64,000 bases of DNA. Source: Rhodospirillales bacterium BBD 1991-14. GTDB lineage: Bacteria; Pseudomonadota; Alphaproteobacteria; Kiloniellales; Kiloniellaceae. The notes under the pieces are model-generated. The model had not been told where the DNA came from. It worked only from the letters and a program-made list of their open reading frames with translations, and ran no database searches. The translations under genes and the position numbers were made by a program. Where the stretch lies: positions 310,001-374,000 of the forward strand of contig LYSY01000002.1 of the NCBI GenBank assembly GCA_001657395.1, in the 5' to 3' direction. Shown piece after piece: positions 45,883 through 55,238 of the stretch. Numbering within the stretch: the first letter of the stretch is position 1; every line of letters begins with the position of its first letter.

Positions 45883-45988
45883 CCCGCCCCGAGAGACTCA
45901 CTCGCCAGGAACGCAGATCCGACTGGGGCGCCGACGCGCCGGGGATAGCGCCGGGGAGACCAACGCGACACGCTCGGCAGCGGCGGCC

Positions 45989-46864
45989 GTGACGACAGAA
46001 AGGCAAGGGATCATCGCCACCTTCGCATCGAGAGTTGTGCCGAGGCACTTTACGGTCACCAGCGGGCGGGCCGTGCTCGCCGGCGTCGAGGCCGGCGCGG
46101 AAGAGGTCTGGGGCCCTGCCGTGGTCTTCCTGCATGCCGGCGTCGCCGACCGCCGCATGTGGCAGGAACAGGTGAGCAGCTTTGCCGAGACCTACCGCGT
46201 TGTCGCCTATGACCGGCGCGGCTTCGGCGAGACCCGCTACGACGTCGAACGCTTTTCCCATGTCCACGATCTGCGCGCCCTGCTGGACGATCTGCAGATC
46301 CGCAAGGCGGTGCTGGTCGGCTGCTCCCAGGGCGGGCGTGTCGCCATCGACTACGCCCTGACCCATCCGGGCCGGGTGGCCGGTTTGTTTCTCGTCGCCC
46401 CGGCGGTGAGCGGACAACCGGAACCAGCGGACTATCCCCCCGCCGTGGCCGCCGTGGTCGATCTGCTGGAAGAGGCCGAAGCGGATGAAGACATCGAGCG
46501 CGTGAACGAGTTGGAGGCCTGGCTCTGGCTGGATGGACCGGCCCGCGAGGAGGGGCGCGTCTCCGGCAGGCTGCGCGATCTCTTCCTGGAGATGAACGGC
46601 GCCGCCCTCAGGGCCGCCGACCCGGGCGAGCAGAACCCGCCCTCCGGTGCGCCGGCCTACCGGCGCCTTGGCGAGCTCGACCTGCCGGCCCAGGTGGTCT
46701 GGGGCGATGCCGACTTCCCCCATGTGCAGCAGCGCTGCAATCACCTCGTTCAGGCCCTGCCCCAGGCCCTCGGCACGGTGATCGCCGGCACCGCCCACCT
46801 GCCCAACCTGGAACAGCCGGCTCTCTTCAACCACCACCTGGCCATGTTTCTCGACGGGCTCTGA
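45989..46864 (+). CDS. Alpha/beta-fold hydrolase
   Basis: Serine hydrolase of 291 residues from GTG 45989. Nucleophile elbow GCSQGG (Ser in the middle), oxyanion-hole region HAGVADRRMW and catalytic His in AGTAHLPNLEQP, with a helical lid near the middle. The substrate is unknown. The GTG start is uncertain; a later start would still keep the fold. Confidence 0.88.
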   Translation: MTTERQGIIATFASRVVPRHFTVTSGRAVLAGVEAGAEEVWGPAVVFLHAGVADRRMWQEQVSSFAETYRVVAYDRRGFGETRYDVERFSHVHDLRALLDDLQIRKAVLVGCSQGGRVAIDYALTHPGRVAGLFLVAPAVSGQPEPADYPPAVAAVVDLLEEAEADEDIERVNELEAWLWLDGPAREEGRVSGRLRDLFLEMNGAALRAADPGEQNPPSGAPAYRRLGELDLPAQVVWGDADFPHVQQRCNHLVQALPQALGTVIAGTAHLPNLEQPALFNHHLAMFLDGL

Positions 46865-46911
46865 GCGCTGCTGGCGACCTGTCGCCCGGACCTGCTGCCG
46901 CCCGGACTGCT

Positions 46912-47484
46912 CTAGGCGGCAGCCACCCTTCGCCAGAACACGAAATGCGGGCCGGTCCCCGGGTTCTCGAATTCTCCCCCAACCGCGGCAAAGCCCTGGC
47001 GCTCGTAGAAGCGCCGCGCGCCGGTGCGGCCCTGGCACCAGAGGACGGCGCCCGCCGCGCCGCGGCCCGCCAGGCGGCGGGCCAGCTCCGTGACGCCGAA
47101 GCCCAGGACCGCGCCGCCCAGCCCGCTGCCCTGCGCCTCAGGGTAAGTCGCCATGGACAGCAGCCGCCAATAGCGCTCGGCCCCATATCCCCGGGCCCCG
47201 GCCTCCGCCAGCAGCGCGGTACTGCCGGGTCCGTGCGGCTGTTCGATCTTGAAGCTGGCGGTGCTGACCACCCGTGCATCCGGCGCCGGGCCCGCGCGGG
47301 CGCCGACGTGAAAGCGCTCGGCCCCGTCGGCGTAAGCGGCCATGGCGCCCTCGGGCGTCAGCCAAGGGCGCAGCACGGTCTTGCGCAGATCGAAGAGCGC
47401 CTCCAGCGGCACCAGGTCGATGCGGTGACCGGCGTGGTCAATGGCGGCACTTTCGTCACCAGGGCGTTCGTCAGCGGATTGCAT
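46912..47484 (-). CDS. GNAT-family N-acetyltransferase
   Basis: 190-residue acetyltransferase. The acetyl-CoA motif is seen in LLSMATYPEAQGSGLGGAVL and the closing GARRFYERQGFAAVGGEFE. The start at ATG 47484 is chosen; the frame extends upstream with low similarity. The substrate is unknown. Convergent with the hydrolase. Confidence 0.85.
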   Translation of the reverse strand: MQSADERPGDESAAIDHAGHRIDLVPLEALFDLRKTVLRPWLTPEGAMAAYADGAERFHVGARAGPAPDARVVSTASFKIEQPHGPGSTALLAEAGARGYGAERYWRLLSMATYPEAQGSGLGGAVLGFGVTELARRLAGRGAAGAVLWCQGRTGARRFYERQGFAAVGGEFENPGTGPHFVFWRRVAAA

Positions 47485-47568
47485 GGGCCCCGCATAGCGC
47501 GCCGGCGCGGCCTGGGCAAGAGTTGGGGGGCAATGTTGGCGGCGGCACGGCCGGCCGCGCAAACGGGC

Positions 47569-47988
47569 TCAGGCGCTTCTCTTGCGGTCCCTGTCGGCAG
47601 TGGCGAAGGGATCGTTCAGGCCCAGGTGCTGGTAGGCCGCCGCGCGGGAGGGAAACATCTCGTAGCTGATGGGGGATCCCCTGAGTTCGGAGATCTTCTC
47701 GTAAAGCCGCACCAGCGGCTTTTCCTGCTCGCGCTTAACCGCGAAGAGGGTGCGCGGGTCCTTGCGGTTGCGGGCGTAGCCCCTGGCGACGTCGGAGACC
47801 TTGACCAGGGCGGCCATGTCCAGCCCCGAGAGGTCGGCTTCCCAGAGGTCCCAGACGGCGATGCTCGCCGGCCGGGCGCCGTAGTGGGTTTCCATCGCCG
47901 CAATGAGGTCCTCTGCCGACACGCTGCCGGCGACGATGAAGAGGGTGAGGTCGGGATCCTTGCTGTGGTACGCCTTAATCTCTGCCAT
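47569..47988 (-). CDS. STAS-like (SpoIIAA-type) protein
   Basis: 139-residue protein of the SpoIIAA-like STAS/SEC14-type group. It has the pattern of a beta-strand FIVAGSVSAEDLIAAME, the VWDLWEADLSGLDMAAL segment and the ending YEMFPSRAAAYQHLG. These proteins bind lipids or act in partner switching; the role here is unknown. An in-frame ATG at 48000 would add four residues. Confidence 0.6.
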   Translation of the reverse strand: MAEIKAYHSKDPDLTLFIVAGSVSAEDLIAAMETHYGARPASIAVWDLWEADLSGLDMAALVKVSDVARGYARNRKDPRTLFAVKREQEKPLVRLYEKISELRGSPISYEMFPSRAAAYQHLGLNDPFATADRDRKRSA

Positions 47989-48128
47989 GGGCGCCACCAT
48001 AGGCGGAATTTCGTTAACCGTTTATGGCCAAAGCGTTTTTTTGGCACACCCACGCAACCAGGGCGGATGGGGCCCCGGCATCCGTCAGGGGGCGCTTGTC
48101 GGGCGAGGAATGGTTCTCCGGCGGGGCC

Positions 48129-48368
48129 TCAGACCCGCACGTTGGCCTGCATGATCGCCAGCATCTCCTGCTCGATCGCGGCCCGGCGCTTGCGCAGTTG
48201 CTCGTCGCGCTGTGCCTGGTCCGGGTCTTCGCCGGGGTTCAGCCGGCGGATGTCGGAGGTCAGGGACGCATGGCGCTCGCAGAGATCCTCGAAGTCCGCA
48301 TCGTTGGCGGAAATCCGCGTCAGCATGTTCTTCATGCGGCTGGCGACAATGTCGAAATAGCTGCTCAT
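48129..48368 (-). CDS. YdcH-family (DUF465) small protein
   Basis: Small 79-residue helical protein with a central segment RHASLTSDIRRLNPGEDPDQ and charged helices, resembling the DUF465/YdcH family of unknown function. Start ATG 48368 follows GGAGGGG. A longer upstream frame has no similarity. Confidence 0.65.
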   Translation of the reverse strand: MSSYFDIVASRMKNMLTRISANDADFEDLCERHASLTSDIRRLNPGEDPDQAQRDEQLRKRRAAIEQEMLAIMQANVRV

Positions 48369-48523
48369 CCGACCCCCTCCGGTCTCTTCCGTCTGGCACT
48401 CCTGGCTGCCGGCAATATCCCCGGCGAGCGTGGGGACTTTAGCGCCCCGAATGGCGCGAGTCCGCTCTCCCGGCGACACCCAGCACCGTGTTCTCGCCGC
48501 CCCGAGAACGCCAATCCACCGCT

Positions 48524-50044
48524 TTAGCGCCCCGGCAGGCTGCGGCGGTAGGTCAGGGCTTCGGCGATGTGGGGGCGGCGCACGGCCTCGGCGCCTTCCA
48601 GGTCGGCGAGGCTGCGGGCGACGCGCAGAACCCGGTGATAGCCGCGCGCGGAGAGCTTCATGGCCTCGGCGGCCTCGGTGAGCAGGCGCCGGCCTTCGCT
48701 GTCCGGCGCCGCCACCTCTTCCAGCAACTGTCCGTCGGCTTCGGCGTTGCTGCGCGGGCGCCGCGCGGCCGGCAGCTTCTCGTAGCGGGCGGCCTGGCGG
48801 GCGCGGGCGGCGGCCACCCGGGCGGCAACCGCTTCGGAGCCCTCGGCCGGCGGCGGCAGCGAGAGGTCTGCGGCGCTCACCGCCGGCACGTCGACATGCA
48901 GGTCGATGCGGTCGAACAGCGGGCCGGAAATCCGCGCCTGATAGTCGGCGGCGCAGCGCGGCGCCCGGGCGCAGGCCTGGGCCGGATCGTCCAGGTAGCC
49001 GCAGCGGCAGGGGTTCATGGCGGCAATGAGCTGGACGCGCGCCGGATAGGTGACGTGGGCATTGGCGCGGGCGACGGAGACGCGGCCGGTCTCCAGCGGC
49101 TGGCGCAGCGCCTCCAGGGCGCCGCGCTGGAACTCCGGCAGCTCGTCGAGGAAGAGAACGCCGAGGTGCGCCAGGGAGATCTCACCCGGCTTGGCGCGCA
49201 GGCCGCCGCCGGCCAGCGCCGGCAGGGAGGCCGAGTGGTGCGGGTCGCGAAAGGGCCGGCGCCGCAGCAGCCCCGCCTCGCCCAGGGTGCCGGCAACGGA
49301 GTGGATCATGCTCACCTCCAGCGCCTCGGCGGGCGTGAGCGGCGGCAGGATGCCCGGCAGGCGCGCCGCCAGCATGGACTTGCCGGCCCCCGGCGGCCCG
49401 GCCATCAGCAGGTTGTGGCCGCCGGCGGCCGCCACCTCCAGGGCGCGCTTGGCACTCTCCTGGCCCTTGATGTCGGCGAGGTCGAGGCCGTCGGCGGCGC
49501 CCTCGGCGAGGCGCGCCTTGGGCGGGCTGAGGACCTGGCTGCCCTTGAAGTGGTTGACCAGCGCCAGCAGCGTGCCCGGCGCCAGGATCTCCAGGCCCTC
49601 GGCCCAGGCCGCCTCGCCCCCCTGGGCGGCCGGGCAGATCAGGCCGCGCTCCGCGGAGAGGCTGTGGATCGCCGCCGGCAGCACGCCGGCGACCGGGGTG
49701 ATGCGGGCATCGAGCGCCAGTTCGCCGAGGGCCGTGTAGCCGGCCATCTCCTCGGCCGGCAGCACGCCCATGGCGGTCAGCAGGCCGAGGGCGATGGGCA
49801 GGTCGAAATGGCTGCCTTCCTTCAGCAGGTCGGCCGGTGCCAGGTTCACGGTGATGCGCTTGGGCGGCAGGGCGAGCCCCAGGGCCGTGAGCGCCGCGCG
49901 CACCCGCTCGCGGCTTTCCGCCACCGCCTTGTCCGGCAGGCCGACGACGGCGAAGGCCGGCAGGCCGCTGCCCATCTGCACCTGCACGTCGATGTCCAGG
50001 ACCTCGACGCCGGCAAAGGCGACGGTGGTGATACGGGCGGTCAT
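48524..50044 (-). CDS. comM: YifB/ComM-family Mg-chelatase-like AAA+ ATPase
   Basis: AAA+ helicase-like protein of 506 residues; ComM promotes branch migration during natural transformation. Parts seen are an N-terminal Lon-like domain (VQMGSGLPAFAVVGLPDKAV), Walker A AGPPGAGKSM, Walker B LFLDELPEF, the CRCGYLDDPAQAC Zn-like segment and the C-terminal helical domain. It starts 22 nt after a long inverted repeat. Confidence 0.92.
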   Translation of the reverse strand: MTARITTVAFAGVEVLDIDVQVQMGSGLPAFAVVGLPDKAVAESRERVRAALTALGLALPPKRITVNLAPADLLKEGSHFDLPIALGLLTAMGVLPAEEMAGYTALGELALDARITPVAGVLPAAIHSLSAERGLICPAAQGGEAAWAEGLEILAPGTLLALVNHFKGSQVLSPPKARLAEGAADGLDLADIKGQESAKRALEVAAAGGHNLLMAGPPGAGKSMLAARLPGILPPLTPAEALEVSMIHSVAGTLGEAGLLRRRPFRDPHHSASLPALAGGGLRAKPGEISLAHLGVLFLDELPEFQRGALEALRQPLETGRVSVARANAHVTYPARVQLIAAMNPCRCGYLDDPAQACARAPRCAADYQARISGPLFDRIDLHVDVPAVSAADLSLPPPAEGSEAVAARVAAARARQAARYEKLPAARRPRSNAEADGQLLEEVAAPDSEGRRLLTEAAEAMKLSARGYHRVLRVARSLADLEGAEAVRRPHIAEALTYRRSLPGR

Positions 50045-50482
50045 GGGCGCTTCGGCGTTCCCCCTGATTGACGGCGGCGCGGCTTTGAGCGGACCTCCTG
50101 GAGGCCGGGTCCTGCCGCAGCCGCCGTCAATCTAGGGTGGAGGAAGAGGGCTGCCAAGGTCATCTTGGGCCGTGGGCGCCGACGGCCCTTGCGCGCCGCG
50201 ACTCGTGGCAAAGCAAAGGCAAATTGTCTCAGATCATTTATGGTTAATATCTGTTAGCCTATTCTCATAAGCGAGAAGCTCCGGCCGCTGGGGTCCCGTG
50301 AGCCACAACCAAGGCAGGTGGAGGCCTGGAGGGTCATACACTCATCGAGAACAACCGGCATTCCGAACGGAAGCCAAGGCCCTGGTCGCGGTTGGCGGGA
50401 GTACGCCAAGGAGACGGTCGTCACACGGGCGTCAGCCCGGTCCCCCCACCAATCAAATGCGTCGTGCAGGAGTAACCAAGCC
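50045..50482. other. 438-bp comM-phasin divergent region
   Basis: Holds a long inverted repeat beside comM (50066-50132), then an AT-rich stretch at about 50220-50275 with TTGTCT (50224-50229) and TAATAT (50245-50250) that may serve as the phasin promoter. The 200-nt phasin leader has no recognised RNA element. Confidence 0.45.
50066..50132. other. Long inverted repeat upstream of comM
   Basis: Perfect 13-bp arms GATTGACGGCGGC (50066-50078) / GCCGCCGTCAATC (50120-50132) around a 41-nt GC-rich loop that can itself fold. It lies 22 nt before the comM start and could shape its mRNA leader. Confidence 0.7.
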
Positions 50483-50932
50483 ATGGCAACGGCACGCAAG
50501 CAAACCAAGAGCAGCATATCTTCTTCAGGCAGCGGCGAAGGCACCGCCGCTGCCACCCCGGAGGTTCCGAACTACGAGGCGTTTCTCGGTTCCAACGGTG
50601 AAAACATCACCGCCGTGATGAGCGCCGGCGAGGCGATGTTCGCCGGTATGGCAGAAGTCAGTCAGGAGATGGTGAATTTCGCCGGCGCGCGCATGCGCCA
50701 GAACATCGAGTCTTCGGAAGACCTGATCAAAGCCAAGGGCCCGGAAGAGGTCTTCGACAAGCAATGCACGATCGCGCGTTATGCCGCCGAGCAGTACCTC
50801 GAGGAAACCAGCAAGCTGATGGCCATGATGGCCCGCATCACGCAGGAATGCTGGGCCCCGATGGAAAAGCGCACCAAGGCGGCCTTGCACGATATGAACG
50901 GGAACAACGGCAACGGGGCGGAGAGCAAGTAG
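50483..50932 (+). CDS. Phasin-family protein
   Basis: 149-residue amphipathic helical protein of the phasin family, which coats polyhydroxyalkanoate granules or acts as an abundant surface helper. The helix region (about 40-135) contains AMFAGMAEVSQEMVNFAGAR and the repeated Met/Ala pattern. ATG 50483 follows AGGAG. A strong terminator follows. PHA synthase genes are not in the window. Confidence 0.85.
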   Translation: MATARKQTKSSISSSGSGEGTAAATPEVPNYEAFLGSNGENITAVMSAGEAMFAGMAEVSQEMVNFAGARMRQNIESSEDLIKAKGPEEVFDKQCTIARYAAEQYLEETSKLMAMMARITQECWAPMEKRTKAALHDMNGNNGNGAESK

Positions 50933-50971
50933 CCGCGCTCTTCCTGTAATCCCGATACCGGTATCTTTCGC

Positions 50972-51004
50972 ACCGGCCGGCCCTGTGCCGGCCGGTCTTC
51001 TTTG
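50972..51004 (+). terminator. Terminator of the phasin gene
   Basis: Perfect 10-bp stem ACCGGCCGGC / GCCGGCCGGT (50972-50981 / 50987-50996) with a 5-nt loop, followed by CTTCTTTG. It lies between convergent phasin and gshB. Confidence 0.8.
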
Positions 51005-51056
51005 CGCAGGAAGGGACGCAGCGAGGATTTAACGAAACGCGTCCGGATCTGCGGAC

Positions 51057-52022
51057 TTACATCCGGGGGGCTGTGTGGGCGGCGCCGTGGCGGGCTTCGA
51101 TCACGTCCCAGATCTCCGCTTCCAGGGAGACGCCGTCGAAGCGGTTGATCTCCTGAATGCCGGTGGGCGAGGTCACGTTGATCTCCGTCATGAAGCCACC
51201 GATGACGTCGATGCCGACGAAAACCAGGCCGCGCTCCTTCAGCGCCGGGCCGATGGCCTCGCAGATTTCCAGGTCGCGGCGGCTGAGCTCCGCCTTCTCC
51301 GGCCTGCCGCCGACATGCATGTTGGAGCGGGCCTCCCCCTGCGGTGGGACACGGTTGGTGGCGCCGGCCGGGCGGCCGTCGACCAGGATGATGCGCTTGT
51401 CGCCGCCGCGCACCTCCGCGAGGTAGCGCTGCACGATGATGGGCTCGCGGTAGAGGTCGGTGAAGAGCTCCAGCAGAGCCGAGAGGTTCTCGTCACCGGG
51501 TGCGATGTGAAAGACGCCGGCGCCGCCGTTGCCGAACAGCGGCTTGACGATGATGTCCCGGTGCTCGGCGCGAAAGGCCTCGACCTCCGCACGGTCGCTG
51601 GTGATCAGGGTCGGCGGCATCAGCTCCGGGAAATGGGTGACGAAGAGCTTCTCCGGCGCGTTGCGCACGTGCACTGGGTCGTTCACCACCAGGGTCTCCG
51701 GATGCACGTGCTCCAGCAGGTGGGTGGCGGTGATGTAGGCCATGTCGAAAGGCGGGTCCTGGCGCATCAGCACCACGTCCAGGGTTGCCAGGTCGACCGC
51801 CTCCGGCGTGCCGAGGCTGGCATGGTTGCCCTGCTCGCGGCGCAGCTCCAGGGGCCGCATCCGTGCATAGACGCGCCCGTCGTGCAGGCTGAGGTTCTGC
51901 GGCAGGTAGTGATAGAGGCCGTGGCCGCGGCGCTGCGCCTCCAGCCCCAGGGCAAAGGAACTGTCCCCCTCGATATCGATGGTCTCCACCGGATCCATCT
52001 GAATGGCGACCGCCAAGCTCAT
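51057..52022 (-). CDS. gshB: Glutathione synthetase
   Basis: ATP-grasp ligase that joins gamma-glutamylcysteine and glycine to give glutathione. The 321-residue product has [13 protein letters not shown], the ATP-grasp [14 protein letters not shown], the [18 protein letters not shown] segment and the closing [15 protein letters not shown]. It follows the SirB1-like gene by 49 nt. Confidence 0.96.
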   Translation of the reverse strand: MSLAVAIQMDPVETIDIEGDSSFALGLEAQRRGHGLYHYLPQNLSLHDGRVYARMRPLELRREQGNHASLGTPEAVDLATLDVVLMRQDPPFDMAYITATHLLEHVHPETLVVNDPVHVRNAPEKLFVTHFPELMPPTLITSDRAEVEAFRAEHRDIIVKPLFGNGGAGVFHIAPGDENLSALLELFTDLYREPIIVQRYLAEVRGGDKRIILVDGRPAGATNRVPPQGEARSNMHVGGRPEKAELSRRDLEICEAIGPALKERGLVFVGIDVIGGFMTEINVTSPTGIQEINRFDGVSLEAEIWDVIEARHGAAHTAPRM

Positions 52023-52071
52023 AACCGTTCTTCCCCGTCTTCTGTTGGGTAGTGCCCGCCTGCCGGCCGTT

Positions 52072-52926
52072 TCAGTTCAGCTTGATGCGCAGTTGCTGCA
52101 GCAGGGCGGCGATGTTCTGGCGGTCCGGGTCCGGACCGGCGAGTTCCAGGTAGTGTTCGAACGCCATGATGGCGGCGCGCATGTTGTCGAGGTGGGAGTG
52201 CAGGACCCCCGCCTCCTTCCACAGCGCCGCCTTCTCGGGTGCGAACATCAGCATGGTCTCGATGACCTCCAGGGCATCGGCGCTGCGTTCCTGTTGGATC
52301 AGCCGCAGTTTGATATTGTTCTGAAGCCGCAACAGGATGTCGCGGTTGCCGACCCTGTCGGTATGCTCGGGACGCAACTCCGCCTCCTTGCCAGCCACGG
52401 TCTTCACCAAGCTGCGCAGCGCCGCCGCGTCGCGGACTTCTCCGCCGTTGAAGGGGTCGATGATCGCGCGCTGGCTACCCAGGTCCAGCCGCAGCATGAA
52501 GTGCCCGGGAAAGCTCAGACCGCAGACAGCCCATCCCTGCGCGCGGGCGGCGTGCATGTAGAGGATGCCCAACGCGACCGGCAGGCCGCGCCTGCGGTCG
52601 ATCACCCGCATCAGGTTCGCGTTGTGCAGGTCGTCGTAGCTCTGGCGGTCCCCCTGGTAGCCGTAGCGTTCGACCATCACCTGGTTGAGGATCGCGATCC
52701 GGGCGTCCAGGTCGCGGTCGGCGCCGCGGCGGGCCGCCAGGTCCTCCGTATCCCGCGCCAGCAGGGACAGATGGTGGTAGTAGCGCTCCAGCCCCACCTG
52801 CGGCCGTTCCAGCGCCGCCAGAAGCAAGGCGGCGCCGGCAATGTCGATCTCGTCATCGCTCTGGCCGCCGAGTTGGCGCAGACGCGATTCGAGGTCCTTG
52901 CGGTTGCTTGCCGTAGACCAGCTCAT
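52072..52926 (-). CDS. SirB1-family transglutaminase-like/TPR protein
   Basis: 284-residue protein of the SirB1 family. The transglutaminase-like part has [20 protein letters not shown] and [13 protein letters not shown] with the conserved Cys and His; the C-terminal ~90 residues are TPR-like helices. The function is unknown. Upstream of gshB on the same strand. Confidence 0.88.
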   Translation of the reverse strand: MSWSTASNRKDLESRLRQLGGQSDDEIDIAGAALLLAALERPQVGLERYYHHLSLLARDTEDLAARRGADRDLDARIAILNQVMVERYGYQGDRQSYDDLHNANLMRVIDRRRGLPVALGILYMHAARAQGWAVCGLSFPGHFMLRLDLGSQRAIIDPFNGGEVRDAAALRSLVKTVAGKEAELRPEHTDRVGNRDILLRLQNNIKLRLIQQERSADALEVIETMLMFAPEKAALWKEAGVLHSHLDNMRAAIMAFEHYLELAGPDPDRQNIAALLQQLRIKLN

Positions 52927-53090
52927 GAGGGGGACCAGCTCATGAATGCGCTCGGGCTTGAAATCTCAAAGGGGGAAGGGCGGGCATGTCACGTCTTTCT
53001 TCAGCGGCGGGGGCCTCTTGGCGGCTAAGCCCGTCGGCGGCGCTGCCTCCGCAACGGCTGGCTCTTACTCCGGGTCCGTCTGGCGCGGGG

Positions 53091-53732
53091 TCAGGAGCTG
53101 CGGGCCGGATCGTCCTTCAGCAGAGCATAGCTTACCACGCGGCGGACGTAGGCAATGTCCTTTGCGTGGCCGACCACCCGGTCGAGCTCGGCCTCGGACT
53201 GGGCCACGCCCATGATGAAGATCGCCTGGTTCACGGTCTCGATGGAATAGTTGATGGCGGAGACGTCGCGGTCGAACAAGAGAGTGGTGCGAAGCTGGGT
53301 CGAAATCCAGGAGTCTCTTGCGGCATCGCTCAGTCCGGAGGTGTCGCTCACCTCGATCTCGTTGATCACCTCCCGCACGCCCGGTGCCTGCCAGGCCAGA
53401 CGGACCGCTTCAACGCGCTGCTCGGGCTGTGCGACATTGCCGCTGAGGAGCACGCGCTGCTCCTGCACCTGCAGGTTCACCTTGCGGAACATCTCCTCGT
53501 CGGCCTTGAACCAGAGGTCGTTAATGGCCAGGCGGATCTCGGTGTCCGCGACGCTGCGGCGAAAGCCCTTTTCGGTCTGCGCCGCGGTCACGCCCACGGC
53601 GCCGGCACCAGCCGCCGCCCCCCAGACGCTGCAGCCCGCCACAGCCATGCCCGCAAAGGTCACGGCCGCCAGCACCGCCAAGCTGCGCCTGGCACGACCG
53701 GCCCCCGCCCGGTCGCTTCCCGTCAAGCTCAT
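53091..53732 (-). CDS. BON-domain lipoprotein
   Basis: 213-residue envelope lipoprotein (OsmY/DolP-like). Lipobox VAGC near residue 34 after a hydrophobic stretch, then two BON domains: about residues 65-130 (TEIRLAINDLWFK, VLLSGNVAQPEQRVEA, VREVINEIEV) and 135-205 (TQLRTTLLFDRDVSAINYSI, IFIMGVAQSEAELDRV, VRRVVSYALL). Such proteins help envelope integrity. The start at 53732 is chosen; the open frame runs further upstream through yraN. Confidence 0.92.
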   Translation of the reverse strand: MSLTGSDRAGAGRARRSLAVLAAVTFAGMAVAGCSVWGAAAGAGAVGVTAAQTEKGFRRSVADTEIRLAINDLWFKADEEMFRKVNLQVQEQRVLLSGNVAQPEQRVEAVRLAWQAPGVREVINEIEVSDTSGLSDAARDSWISTQLRTTLLFDRDVSAINYSIETVNQAIFIMGVAQSEAELDRVVGHAKDIAYVRRVVSYALLKDDPARSS

Positions 53733-53779
53733 CTGTCGGATTCTCCCGCGAATCGGATCACTTGGGCGACTTTGCTCTG

Positions 53780-54208
53780 CTAATATGGCAATCTTGTGTC
53801 GCTTCGCCAGGCGTCTTTTTCGTGCCGCAGCGGCCACTCGCGCCGGCGCCAGAACTGCCGCGACAGCAGAACGGCATCGAAGCGCAGGGTCAGCGCCGCG
53901 AGATCGGGACGGGCCTGCAGGAAGGCCTCGGCGGCACGGGCGATGCGCCGGCGCTGACGCGGTGAGACGGCCGCGGCGGCCGTGGCCAAGGCGTCGCGCT
54001 GCTTCACCTCGATGAAGACCAGCGTTGCGCCGCGCTTTGCAATCAGGTCGATCTCGCCGGCCGGACAGCGAAAGCCGCGGACCAGCACACGATATCCCTT
54101 CAGGCGCAGCCACCATCCCGCCAGCCCTTCGGCGCGGCGCCCGCGGCGATAGGCGGCCTGGCGCGGCCGTGGCGGCGCTGCCTGCGGCGGAACCGGGGCG
54201 CGGGTCAC
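53780..54208 (-). CDS. yraN: YraN (UPF0102) family protein
   Basis: 142-residue protein with an endonuclease-like fold. The motif GEIDLIAKRGATLVFIEVKQR holds the conserved D-x-n-E-x-K residues. Function is unclear. It overlaps rsmI by 4 nt in the usual order rsmI-yraN-BON. Confidence 0.92.
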   Translation of the reverse strand: MTRAPVPPQAAPPRPRQAAYRRGRRAEGLAGWWLRLKGYRVLVRGFRCPAGEIDLIAKRGATLVFIEVKQRDALATAAAAVSPRQRRRIARAAEAFLQARPDLAALTLRFDAVLLSRQFWRRREWPLRHEKDAWRSDTRLPY

Positions 54209-55161
54209 CCGTCCTGTCCCGGCCCGCCGCCTTCCTTCGCCAGTTCCAGGGCGCGGGCATAGACCCTGCGCTTGGGCAGGCCGCTGGCCGCCGCGACGCT
54301 GGCGGCCGCATCGCGCAGGCTCGTCCGCTGCAGGGCATCGCGCAGCGCAGCATCCAGATCGAAGGCCTCGGCCCCGGCCGCATCCTCGGGCGGGCCGATC
54401 ACCACCACGATCTCGCCGCGCGGCGGGCCCGCCTCGGCATAGTGTGCCGCCAGTGCGGGCAGCGGGGCGCGGCGCAGCTCCTCGTGCAGCTTGGTCAGCT
54501 CGCGGGCGATGGCGGCGGGCCGGCCGCCCAGGACCTCTGCCATGTCCGCAAGGCTGGCGGCCAGCCGCGCGGCGCTCTCGAAGAAGATCAGGCTGGCTTC
54601 CAGCCCGCGCAGGTCCTGCAGGATCCGCCGCCGGGCCCCCGACTTTGCCGGCAGGAAGCCGCCAAAGAAGAAGCGGTCGCTGGGCAGCCCGGAGAGCTGC
54701 AGGGCCGCGACCGGCGCCGCCGGTCCCGGCAGGCTGGTCACCGGCAGGTCTTCGGCGATGGCGTCGCGCACCAGCTTGTAGCCGGGGTCCGAGACCAGCG
54801 GCGTTCCCGCATCGGAAACCAGGGCGACCGCTTTGCCGGCTCGGATTTCGTCCAGCAGCGCAGCGCGCGCGCCGGGGCCGCTGTGATCGTGATAGGCGCT
54901 GGTTTTGGTCGCGATGCCGTGGGCGTTCAGCAGCTTGCGGGTGGTGCGGGTGTCTTCGCAGGCGATGCGGTCGGCGCGGCGCAGCACTTCCAGGGCCCGC
55001 AGGGTGATGTCGCCCAGATTGCCGATCGGCGTTGCCACCAGATACAGCCCCGCCGGCAGCGCCGCGCTCTCTGCTGCGGCCTCTCCTGCGCCCTCTGTTG
55101 CGCTCTCTGGCGCGCCCGCCTCCGCAGGGCCGCCGGACGGTCGCCGATGCCTAGCGCCCAT
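54205..55161 (-). CDS. rsmI: 16S rRNA (cytidine1402-2'-O)-methyltransferase
   Basis: Tetrapyrrole-methylase-fold enzyme that 2'-O-methylates C1402 of 16S rRNA. The 318-residue product has LYLVATPIGNLGDIT, CEDTRTTRKLLNAHGI, LVSDAGTPLVSDPGY and FFFGGFLPAK. The first ~37 residues are an Ala/Glu-rich extension. It overlaps yraN and diverges from the LpoA-like gene. Confidence 0.95.
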   Translation of the reverse strand: MGARHRRPSGGPAEAGAPESATEGAGEAAAESAALPAGLYLVATPIGNLGDITLRALEVLRRADRIACEDTRTTRKLLNAHGIATKTSAYHDHSGPGARAALLDEIRAGKAVALVSDAGTPLVSDPGYKLVRDAIAEDLPVTSLPGPAAPVAALQLSGLPSDRFFFGGFLPAKSGARRRILQDLRGLEASLIFFESAARLAASLADMAEVLGGRPAAIARELTKLHEELRRAPLPALAAHYAEAGPPRGEIVVVIGPPEDAAGAEAFDLDAALRDALQRTSLRDAAASVAAASGLPKRRVYARALELAKEGGGPGQDG

Positions 55162-55238
55162 GGCGCTGCGCCGTTATCTGCTTGGCGATCAAAGCCATTC
55201 CATCTAGCCGGCGCATGCTCTAGGCTCTGCGCTGCGCG

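Noticed and set aside
53733-54383. Upstream extension of the BON-protein frame
   Set aside because: It runs through yraN in another frame, and the lipoprotein signal begins at 53732.
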